Shown here: positions 57,986 to 64,000 of the stretch, in pieces | How positions within the stretch are numbered: the first letter of the stretch is position 1 | Layout: each line of letters starts with the position of its first letter | Assembly: GCF_001667035.1 (NCBI RefSeq) | Contig: NZ_LZIR01000108.1 | Coordinates: 1 to 64,000, forward strand | Length of the DNA: 64,000 nucleotides | Direction of reading: 5' to 3' | DNA from: Mycobacterium sp. 852002-51057_SCH5723018 | Lineage (GTDB): Bacteria; Actinomycetota; Actinomycetes; Mycobacteriales; Mycobacteriaceae | Notes under the pieces: generated by a model | Seen by the model: the letters and a program-made list of their open reading frames with translations, nothing else | Told to the model about the DNA's origin: nothing | The model's database searches: none | Translations under genes and position numbers: made by a program

Positions 57986-59373
57986 CCGGCTTGGCGCTCG
58001 GCCTCCTCGGCGCGTTCGGCGGCCGCCAACGTCCCTTCCTCGGCTCTCTCCCGCACCATGTTCATGGCGAGCCTGGCGTAAATCATCTGGCTGGTGATGG
58101 CCATCTGCCCACGGGTGCGACCCAGGAAGGAGATCCCCCACGCAAAGAGGGCGGCGATGCGGTTGCGGTGGCCGACCAGGTAGTACAGGTGCAGCACCAG
58201 CCAGGCCAACCAGGCGAGGAAGCCGCCGAACTCGAACTTGCCCACCTGCGCCACGGCGCTGAACCGCGACACCGTGGCCATGCTGCCCTTGTCGAAGTAC
58301 TTGAACGGCTTGCGGTTTGCCGGGTCGGCCTGCCCCTTGAGTTCGTGCTTGATCGCCTTGGTGGCGTAGTGCGCTCCCTGGATCGCACCCTGCGCCATGC
58401 CGGGCACGCCGGGCACCGACATCAGGTCGCCGATGATGAAGACGTTGGGGTGCCCCTTGACGGTGAGATCGGGCTCGACGATCACCCGTCCGGCGCGGTC
58501 GGTTTCGGTTCCGTCGGACTGATCGGCAATCATCTTGCCCAGCGAGCTGGCCTGGACACCGGCCGCCCACACCTTGCACGCGGTTTCGATGCGACGCTCC
58601 CCGCCGTCCTTCTCCTTGATTGTGATGCCCTTGTAGTCGACGGCGCTCACCATTGCATTGAGCTGGATCTCGACGCCCATCTTTTCCAGCCGCCGCTGCG
58701 CCTTGAGCCCCAGCTTCGGACCCATCGGCGGCAGCACCGCGGGCGCCGCGTCGAGCAGGATCACCCGGCATTCGCTGGGCTTGATGGTGCGAAACGCGCC
58801 GGCCAGGGTGCGCTCGGCCAGTTCGACGATCTGCCCGGCCACCTCCACGCCGGTCGGCCCCGCGCCCACCACCACGAACGTGAGGCGGCGTTCCCGTTCG
58901 GCGGGGTCGGTGGCCACCTCGGCGACCTCGAACGCGCCGAGGATGCGGCCGCGCAGCTCCAGCGCATCGTCGATGGTCTTCATCCCCGGCGCAAAGGTGG
59001 CGAATTCGTCGTTGCCGAAGTAGGACTGCTGCGAGCCGGCGGCCACGATGAGGCTGTCGTACGGCGTCACCGTCTCGATGTCCACCAACTTCGACGTGAC
59101 GGTTCGCGCCGTGAGGTCGACCCCGGTGACCTCACCGAGCAACACCCGCACATTGCGCTGCCCACGCAGGATCAGCCTCGTGGTGGGGGCGATGTCGCCC
59201 TCCGAAAGGATCCCGGTGGCCACCTGATACAGCAGCGGCTGGAAGAGGTGGGTGGTCGTTCTCGAGATCAGGGTGACGTCGAGCTCGCATCCTTTGGGAG
59301 CCCGCTTTAGCGCCTTGGCCGCCGTCAATCCGCCGAATCCGCTCCCGATGATGACGACGCGATGGCGCGACAT
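57982..59373 (-). CDS. ndhA: Type II NADH dehydrogenase NdhA
   Basis: A 463-residue single-subunit NADH:menaquinone oxidoreductase. Two Rossmann motifs are VVIIGSGFGGLTAAKALK (FAD) and FVVVGAGPTGVEVAGQI (NADH). VFIIGDLMSVPG and GAIQGAHYATKAI lie at the flavin/quinone side. The C-terminal hydrophobic helices (GGFLAWLAWLVLHLYYLVG) anchor it to the membrane. It does not pump protons. ATG 59373 has AAGGGG upstream. Confidence 0.92.
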   Translation of the reverse strand: MSRHRVVIIGSGFGGLTAAKALKRAPKGCELDVTLISRTTTHLFQPLLYQVATGILSEGDIAPTTRLILRGQRNVRVLLGEVTGVDLTARTVTSKLVDIETVTPYDSLIVAAGSQQSYFGNDEFATFAPGMKTIDDALELRGRILGAFEVAEVATDPAERERRLTFVVVGAGPTGVEVAGQIVELAERTLAGAFRTIKPSECRVILLDAAPAVLPPMGPKLGLKAQRRLEKMGVEIQLNAMVSAVDYKGITIKEKDGGERRIETACKVWAAGVQASSLGKMIADQSDGTETDRAGRVIVEPDLTVKGHPNVFIIGDLMSVPGVPGMAQGAIQGAHYATKAIKHELKGQADPANRKPFKYFDKGSMATVSRFSAVAQVGKFEFGGFLAWLAWLVLHLYYLVGHRNRIAALFAWGISFLGRTRGQMAITSQMIYARLAMNMVRERAEEGTLAAAERAEEAERQAG

Positions 59374-59482
59374 ACTTACCCCTTTTGGTTTCGTTTCCCG
59401 CAGCGCATGTCCACCGTACGGCTGCACGAGCCACAACGCGCGAAGAGTTCCCCGTCGTCGATCAGACGTAACTATTTTTTGG

Positions 59483-59502
59483 GATCGGTAGGCAAGCCGA
59501 TC
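59483..59502. promoter_or_regulatory. Inverted repeat GATCGG-N8-CCGATC in ndhA/secreted-protein gap
   Basis: Perfect 6-base arms at 59483-59488 and 59497-59502, next to a run of six T (59475-59480). It is about 110 bases upstream of ndhA and 70 before the secreted protein gene. Candidate shared operator. Confidence 0.42.
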
Positions 59503-59570
59503 GCTGTTTACTGGGGCCACCACCACGCCAAGCCTGTGGCTTCGGACGTAAAGCGAAAGGAATTTGTGAT

Positions 59571-59921
59571 ATGAAGAGCGCCCGCAACGGCCGGTTCATT
59601 CGGCGTTTCGCCGCCGGCGCGGTGCTGTCCGGCACCGCCGCGCTGGCCGCCTTGGGATTCGGCGCCGGGACCGCCCACGCCTTCAGCTATCCGATCGGCG
59701 TGTGCAACGGGATGGCGTGCAGCGCCGTGTGGTGTCCGGGGATGCCCCTGCCGATGCCCGGCAGCGGGCCGAATTGGGACATGAACTCCTGCCATCACTT
59801 CATGATCGGCCAGATCGGACCGCATTCCGCGCCCTGGGTGACCAATGGCGGCGTGAATCGGCAAGTGGGCCCGATGATTATCGAGGGCGACCCTGGTCCG
59901 TGCCCGGGTTGTGTCAGCTGA
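59571..59921 (+). CDS. Small secreted Cys-containing protein
   Basis: A 116-residue exported protein. A twin-Arg-like basic start (RNGRFIRRFAAG) and hydrophobic core end with AHAFS, a signal peptidase I site near residue 36. The mature part has about 80 residues, Met/Pro/Gly-rich, with six Cys (CNGMACSAVWC, SCHH, CPGC) that could form three disulfides. AAAGGAA lies before the ATG. I know no function; the pattern suggests a small envelope protein specific to mycobacteria. Confidence 0.75.
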   Translation: MKSARNGRFIRRFAAGAVLSGTAALAALGFGAGTAHAFSYPIGVCNGMACSAVWCPGMPLPMPGSGPNWDMNSCHHFMIGQIGPHSAPWVTNGGVNRQVGPMIIEGDPGPCPGCVS

Positions 59922-59985
59922 CCGGGTGGCGGCGCCATCACCAAACCCGCTGTGGCGCAGTCGATTTGCCGGTGTCCGCCCCGGC

Positions 59986-60600
59986 TCAGAATGGCCAGGT
60001 GGCGGCGTTGGTCTTGTACTTGCCGTTCAGGGTGGTGCAGAAGTCGTCGGCAGTGCCGGCGAGCAGGATGTAATACGCTTCGCCGCCCTCGCGGCTGGAG
60101 AAGGAGTTCGGCGTGGTCCAGCCGCTGTTGCACATGGCGGTGTCCGAACCCGCCGTGGGTCTGCGCCAGTTGGTTCTGCCGCAGCTGGCCAGGGCGTCGA
60201 CGTTCGGTGTTGCGCTCTTGGCGGCGACCAGCATCGCGCCACCCCATTGCCCGTCGTTGCGCCGGTAAGCGCGCGCCCCGAACCCTGCGTTATTGGTCTG
60301 GCAGGCCAACGCCCGCTTGAGGAGCCCGAAGGGTGCCGCAAGCTGCGGGTTACTCACCGCCGCGGCGGCCGTGATGAATTGTGCCGCATCCGAACCGTCG
60401 ATCTCTTGCACGTCCGGTTTGCCGAAGCCCGTCAGCTGCTGCGCGATCCCGGCGTTGTTGCCGCCGCCGATGATCGGCCCGCCGCCGCCCGCAGTCATCG
60501 GCGGCAGCGTGACGGGGTCTGCACCCGCCGCCGGCATCGCGGCCAACGACAGCACACACCCGGCGAGCAGCACGCCGATTCGATACGCGATAACCCTCAT
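59986..60600 (-). CDS. Secreted protein (Rv0398c-like)
   Basis: A 204-residue exported protein with a signal peptide ending near AAGADP (residue 27). The mature protein starts with a Gly-rich stretch (TAGGGGPIIGGGNN) and then a compact domain with four Cys: ACQTNN, SCGRTN, MCNSGW and DFCTTL, probably two disulfides. The similarity in place and size to Rv0398c is the basis of the call. It is convergent with the small secreted protein, 64 bases apart. Confidence 0.75.
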   Translation of the reverse strand: MRVIAYRIGVLLAGCVLSLAAMPAAGADPVTLPPMTAGGGGPIIGGGNNAGIAQQLTGFGKPDVQEIDGSDAAQFITAAAAVSNPQLAAPFGLLKRALACQTNNAGFGARAYRRNDGQWGGAMLVAAKSATPNVDALASCGRTNWRRPTAGSDTAMCNSGWTTPNSFSSREGGEAYYILLAGTADDFCTTLNGKYKTNAATWPF

Positions 60601-60639
60601 GACTATCTCCCGATCTTGTGAAACAGAGTATGTCGGTCG

Positions 60640-61836
60640 TCAGCGGAACGCGTCGCTGCCGGTGAACGCCTGGCCGAGGATGAGCTGGTGCATCTCTGGC
60701 GTGCCCTCGTAGGTCAGCACCGACTCCAGGTTGACCATGTGCCGGATCACCGGGTACTCCAGCGATATCCCGTTGCCGCCCAATATCGTTCGCGCCGTGC
60801 GGCAGATTTTGAGCGCCTCGCGGGTGTTGTTGAGCTTGCCGAAGCTGACCTGCTCGGGGCGCAGCCCGACACCGTCCTTGAGGCGACCGAGGTGCAGCGA
60901 CAGCAGCTGCCCCTTGTGCAGCTCGACCGCCATGTCGACGAGCTTGGCCTGCGTCAGCTGGAATCCGGCGATCGGGCGGCCGAATTGGACGCGCTGCATG
61001 GCATAGTCGAGCGCGGCCTGCCAGGCCGAGCGCGCCGCTCCCATCGACCCCCAGATGATCCCGTAGCGGGCCTCCGACAGGCAGGACAGCGGGCCCCGCA
61101 GACCCTTCGCCTCGGGCAACATGGCCTCGGCGGGCAGCCGGACGTCGTCGAGCACCAGCTCGCTGGTGATCGACGCCCGCAGCGACAGTTTGTGGTGAAT
61201 GGTGTTGGCGGTGAAGCCCGGGGTCTTAGTGGGCACGATGAAGCCGCGAATGCCTTGGATGTCGCCGTCGTCGGTGGCCGCCCACACGATCGCCACGTCG
61301 GCGACCGACCCATTGGTGATCCACAGCTTGCGGCCGTTCAGCACCCAGTCCGAACCATCGCGGCGAGCGCGGGTCTTCATCGCGGCCGGGTCGGAGCCGA
61401 CGTCGGGTTCGGTCAGCCCGAAACAGCCGAGCAGTTCGCCCGCGGCCATGCCGGGCAGCCACTGCTGCTTTTGCTCCTCGGATCCGAAGTTCCAGATCGC
61501 AAACATCGCCAGCGACCCCTGCACCGAGACCATCGACCGGACACCGGAGTCGGCGGCCTCCAGCTCGGTACAGGCCAAGCCGTAATGCACGGCGGACGCC
61601 CCGCCACATCCGTAGCCGTGCAGGTGCATGCCGAGCAGGCCCAGCTGACCGAACTGCTTACCCAGTTCGCGCACCGGCAGGTCGCCGATCTCGAACCACT
61701 CCGCGACGTGGGGGAGGACATGCTCGGCGCAGAACTTTCTGACGGTGTCGCGCACCGCGAGCTCGTCGTCGGACAGGGACGCATCCAGGCCCAACGGGTC
61801 TTCGCGGTCGAAGGCGGGGGGTGCTTCAGTGCTCAT
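60640..61836 (-). CDS. fadE7: Acyl-CoA dehydrogenase FadE7 (glutaryl-CoA dehydrogenase-like)
   Basis: A 398-residue flavoprotein. CFGLTEPDVGSDP and WITNGSVADVAIVWA are FAD-binding parts; the catalytic Glu lies in TYEGTPEMH, placed as in glutaryl-CoA dehydrogenases. QFGRPIAGFQLTQAKLVDM and GGNGISLEYPVIRH are conserved. It may both oxidise and decarboxylate glutaryl-CoA in lysine or tryptophan breakdown, or act on another short acyl-CoA. It matches Rv0400c and is divergent from the DUF3054 gene. Confidence 0.87.
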   Translation of the reverse strand: MSTEAPPAFDREDPLGLDASLSDDELAVRDTVRKFCAEHVLPHVAEWFEIGDLPVRELGKQFGQLGLLGMHLHGYGCGGASAVHYGLACTELEAADSGVRSMVSVQGSLAMFAIWNFGSEEQKQQWLPGMAAGELLGCFGLTEPDVGSDPAAMKTRARRDGSDWVLNGRKLWITNGSVADVAIVWAATDDGDIQGIRGFIVPTKTPGFTANTIHHKLSLRASITSELVLDDVRLPAEAMLPEAKGLRGPLSCLSEARYGIIWGSMGAARSAWQAALDYAMQRVQFGRPIAGFQLTQAKLVDMAVELHKGQLLSLHLGRLKDGVGLRPEQVSFGKLNNTREALKICRTARTILGGNGISLEYPVIRHMVNLESVLTYEGTPEMHQLILGQAFTGSDAFR

Positions 61837-61888
61837 AGGGCTCAGCCTGCCATCAACCAGCCGTCATCAGGGCCGGTAGTCTCGCTTC

Positions 61889-62260
61889 ATGCAACGGCTG
61901 GCGTGGCTGGGCTCGCTATTTGCAGATGTCCTGGCTGTTTTGGTGTTCTGCGCCCTCGGGCGACGCAGCCACGCCGAGGGGCTCAGCGTCACCGGCGTCG
62001 CGACGACAGCATGGCCGTTTCTCACCGGAACCATCGTCGGATGGCTGGTGTCCCGGGGCTGGCGGCAGCCCACCCGGGTGGCCCCCACCGGGGCGATCGT
62101 GTGGCTGTGCACCGTGGCCGTCGGCATGGTGTTGCGCAAAACCAGCTCGGCCGGCGTGGCGGCGAGTTTCGTGGTGGTGGCGGCGTCGGTCACCGCGGTG
62201 CTGCTGCTCGGCTGGCGGGCGGTCGTGGGGCTGGCCGCGCGGCGCCGCTCCGGCGTCTGA
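61889..62260 (+). CDS. DUF3054 membrane protein (Rv0401-like)
   Basis: A 123-residue protein with four predicted membrane helices (ADVLAVLVFCALGRRSH, WPFLTGTIVGWLVS, TGAIVWLCTVAVGMVLRK, ASFVVVAASVTAVLLLGWR). The first helix with Asp and the GRRSH loop is the family signature. The role is unknown. It precedes a methyltransferase by six bases on the same strand. Confidence 0.83.
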   Translation: MQRLAWLGSLFADVLAVLVFCALGRRSHAEGLSVTGVATTAWPFLTGTIVGWLVSRGWRQPTRVAPTGAIVWLCTVAVGMVLRKTSSAGVAASFVVVAASVTAVLLLGWRAVVGLAARRRSGV

Positions 62261-62266
62261 CCGGCG

Positions 62267-63196
62267 ATGGCACGGGAGATCTGGAATCCGGCCACCGGTG
62301 ACGGCTTGGCGACGACTTTCGACGCGGTCGTGCGGGTCGTGGCCACCAACAAAGGGCTCATCGCCGACCCGTTCGCCGAACCGCTCGTCCGCGCCGCGGG
62401 GGTGGAGTACTTCGCCCGCGTGATCGACGACCAGCGATACGCTGCCGACGACGGCGACCACCCGACTACCACCGGGCTCATCCACATGCAGGCGGCGTTT
62501 GGCCGGTTCCTGGACGAGTTCCTCGCCGCCTCCGGTAGGTCCGGCCTTCGCCAGGTGGTGATCCTGGGGTCCGGCCTCGACACCCGGCCGTACCGGCTCT
62601 GGTGGCCGCGCGGGACGACGGTGTACGAGATAGATCGGCCGGAAGTCCTCGATTTCAAGGCCGAAGTGCTGGCCGGCCTGCAGGCCACGCCGGCCGTGAG
62701 CCGTCGTGAGATCGGCGCCGACCTGCGGCAGGACTGGCTGACGGCGCTGCACCGGGCCGGTTTTGACGCGGCCCAACCCACGGTGTGGGTCGCCGAGCAG
62801 CTGCTCGTCGGATTACTGCCCCCCGACGCGCAGAATCGGTTATTGCGTGAGGTCACGGAGTCCAGCGCCGCCGGCAGCCGTTTTGCCGCCGATCACATGG
62901 CCATCTGGACCCCGGCACGGCAGCAGGCGCGGGAGGCGTTCGTCGACAGCTGGCGACAAACAGGCCTCGAAGTCGACCTGGCCAGCCTGACTTACCCGGG
63001 CGAATACGGCCATGTCCCTGAGTATCTGGGAGCCCACGGCTGGGAAACGGTCGAGCGCAACGTCGTCGAGTTGTTCGCCGAGGTCGGGCTGTCCGAACTG
63101 TGGCGCGGCGGCCCGGACGACCTGGCGGTCACCCCCGGATACGTCACCGCCGTGCGGGTTGAGCCCCCCGGAATGCTCCCGGGTGACGAGCGTTAG
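62267..63196 (+). CDS. SAM-dependent methyltransferase, TIGR00027/UPF0677 family
   Basis: A 309-residue protein of the large mycobacterial S-adenosylmethionine methyltransferase family. VVILGSGLDTRPYRL is the SAM-binding motif (about residue 97), YEIDRPEVLDFK binds the ribose, and VWVAEQLLVGLLP lies in the active core. Members may methylate polyketides or lipids; the actual substrate is unknown. It is probably co-transcribed with the preceding membrane protein. Confidence 0.86.
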   Translation: MAREIWNPATGDGLATTFDAVVRVVATNKGLIADPFAEPLVRAAGVEYFARVIDDQRYAADDGDHPTTTGLIHMQAAFGRFLDEFLAASGRSGLRQVVILGSGLDTRPYRLWWPRGTTVYEIDRPEVLDFKAEVLAGLQATPAVSRREIGADLRQDWLTALHRAGFDAAQPTVWVAEQLLVGLLPPDAQNRLLREVTESSAAGSRFAADHMAIWTPARQQAREAFVDSWRQTGLEVDLASLTYPGEYGHVPEYLGAHGWETVERNVVELFAEVGLSELWRGGPDDLAVTPGYVTAVRVEPPGMLPGDER

Positions 63197-63206
63197 ACGT
63201 TAGGTG

Positions 63207-63695
63207 ATGACCGAAACGCAGCTCGAGTTCGTGTCGGCCACCCACGACGACCCGCTGGCCCAGCCGCTGCTGGCCGAGCTGGCCGTCGAGTACGCGCAGC
63301 GGTACGGCGGCACGCCGGACATCCACCTCGCCTGGTTGCCGGTCCCGGCGGACGAGTTGGCGGCGCCGGCCGGTGGCCTGCTGATCGGCGTGCTGGACGG
63401 GGTGCCGGTCACCGGGGGTGCGTTTCGGCGCTTCGACGACCACACCGCCGAACTCAAGCGGATCTGGACCGACAGCGCGCATCGGCGTCGCGGCTACGCG
63501 CGGGCGCTGCTGACGGCGCTGGAGACCGAGATCGCCGCCCGCGGGTACCGGCGTCTCTACCTGATCACCGGCAATCGCCAGCCCGAAGCCGAGGCGCTCT
63601 ACGACGCGACCGGCTACGCCCGCATCGCGCCCGCCGAGCCGCTGCCCGACTGGGGGCCGTTTCGCCCGATCGCCTTCGAGAAGTGGCTGGCATGA
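63207..63695 (+). CDS. GNAT-family N-acetyltransferase
   Basis: A 162-residue acetyltransferase. The acetyl-CoA site is IWTDSAHRRRGYARALLTALE (motif R-x-x-G-x-A), followed by YLITGNRQPEAEALYDATGY. It resembles small amine or antibiotic acetyltransferases; the substrate cannot be told. ATG 63207 is taken; GTG 63204 directly before is equally possible. It overlaps the next gene by four bases. Confidence 0.86.
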   Translation: MTETQLEFVSATHDDPLAQPLLAELAVEYAQRYGGTPDIHLAWLPVPADELAAPAGGLLIGVLDGVPVTGGAFRRFDDHTAELKRIWTDSAHRRRGYARALLTALETEIAARGYRRLYLITGNRQPEAEALYDATGYARIAPAEPLPDWGPFRPIAFEKWLA

Positions 63696-64000
63696 CCGAT
63701 CAATTTCACCTTGGCGTCGCGCTGGACGGATACGGCTGGGACCCGCAGGCCTGGCGCGCCAGGCTCGCGGCGGACCCGGCCACCCCGTCGGTGCTCGGTG
63801 GTCGCTACTGGGCCGAGCTGGCGGCGACCGCCGAGCGTGGGCTGCTCGACTTCCTCACCATCGACGACAGCCTGATGCCGCAAATCGGACGAGGCGAGCG
63901 CATTCATCCCGATCGTCTGGCGGGCCGCGCCGACGCCGTGCTGGTCGCGGCCCGCATCGCCCCGGTAACGCGGCACATCGGACTGATCCCGGTGGCCACG
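63692..64000 (+). CDS. Luciferase-like flavin-dependent oxidoreductase (3' partial)
   Basis: The first 103 residues of a LLM-class TIM-barrel enzyme, cut by the window end. FHLGVALDGYGWDPQAWR and AATAERGLLDFLTIDDS, then TRHIGLIPVAT, fit the family barrel start and the flavin-binding strand. Such enzymes use FMN or F420. It is translationally coupled to the acetyltransferase (ATGA). Confidence 0.78.
   Translation, partial: MTDQFHLGVALDGYGWDPQAWRARLAADPATPSVLGGRYWAELAATAERGLLDFLTIDDSLMPQIGRGERIHPDRLAGRADAVLVAARIAPVTRHIGLIPVAT

Noticed and set aside
59475-59502. Rho-independent terminator at the T run near 59475
   Set aside because: The T run precedes the hairpin on the plus strand and would be A on the minus strand, so neither orientation gives a terminator.

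Overview
The window is a 64 kb piece of a high-GC actinobacterial chromosome. Gene content and order point to a non-tuberculous, probably slow-growing Mycobacterium, perhaps of the M. avium complex; the species is inferred. The evidence is the series iniB-iniA-iniC, lpqJ, ansP2, dnaK-grpE-dnaJ1-hspR, clpB, ttfA, pyrE, a SpoU methyltransferase, XdhC, fba, purA, purT-rhodanese-metZ, ndhA and fadE7. These follow the Rv0341-Rv0401 part of M. tuberculosis, with blocks rearranged and accessory genes inserted. I recognised no tRNA, rRNA, CRISPR array, insertion sequence or phage gene. No gene-free stretch exceeds 300 bases.

Layout. 1-5.5 kb: the isoniazid-inducible operon, iniB (5' end outside the window), iniA and iniC. 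5.5-8.9 kb, minus strand: an Hsp70-like membrane protein, two small membrane proteins with Thr/Pro-rich tails and related C-termini, and the lipoprotein lpqJ. 9-13.4 kb: a molybdenum hydroxylase operon of the CO dehydrogenase type (large, FAD and Fe-S subunits) with a divergent MobA-like cytidylyltransferase. 13.4-18.4 kb: asparagine permease, then an amidohydrolase/aldehyde dehydrogenase pair divergent from a LysR regulator. 18.5-22.9 kb: the dnaK heat-shock operon with two HspR operators and a SigH-type promoter.

23-30.5 kb is accessory: an MpaB/Lcp-like (DUF2236) oxygenase, a DUF5995-like protein, a 1063-residue cyclase/ATPase/TPR signalling protein, an aldose epimerase and a globin-reductase. 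30.6-33.3 kb: clpB under the same SigH plus HspR promoter design. 33.4-41.2 kb: ttfA, a short-chain dehydrogenase, pyrE, a lipoprotein, a SpoU methyltransferase, XdhC, CoxG and an MFS exporter with an unusual C-terminal extension. 41.2-47 kb: a two-subunit isoquinoline-oxidoreductase-like Mo enzyme, a GH76 glycosidase and acetoacetyl-CoA synthetase. 47-59.4 kb: DedA, fba, conserved mycobacterial proteins, a CDF metal exporter behind a 19-bp perfect inverted repeat, an M50 protease, DoxX, purA, a thioesterase, purT-rhodanese-metZ and ndhA. 59.5-64 kb: two secreted proteins, fadE7, a DUF3054 protein, a methyltransferase, an acetyltransferase and the start of a luciferase-like oxidoreductase.

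Together the window holds envelope-stress response (ini, ttfA), chaperone control (two operons sharing SigH and HspR signals), molybdenum hydroxylases with maturation factors split between two places, and central metabolism. The main leads for new biology are the co-regulated oxygenase/DUF5995 pair beside the cyclase-ATPase, the Hsp70-like/Thr-rich tail cassette, the extended MFS transporter and the inverted repeat before the metal exporter.
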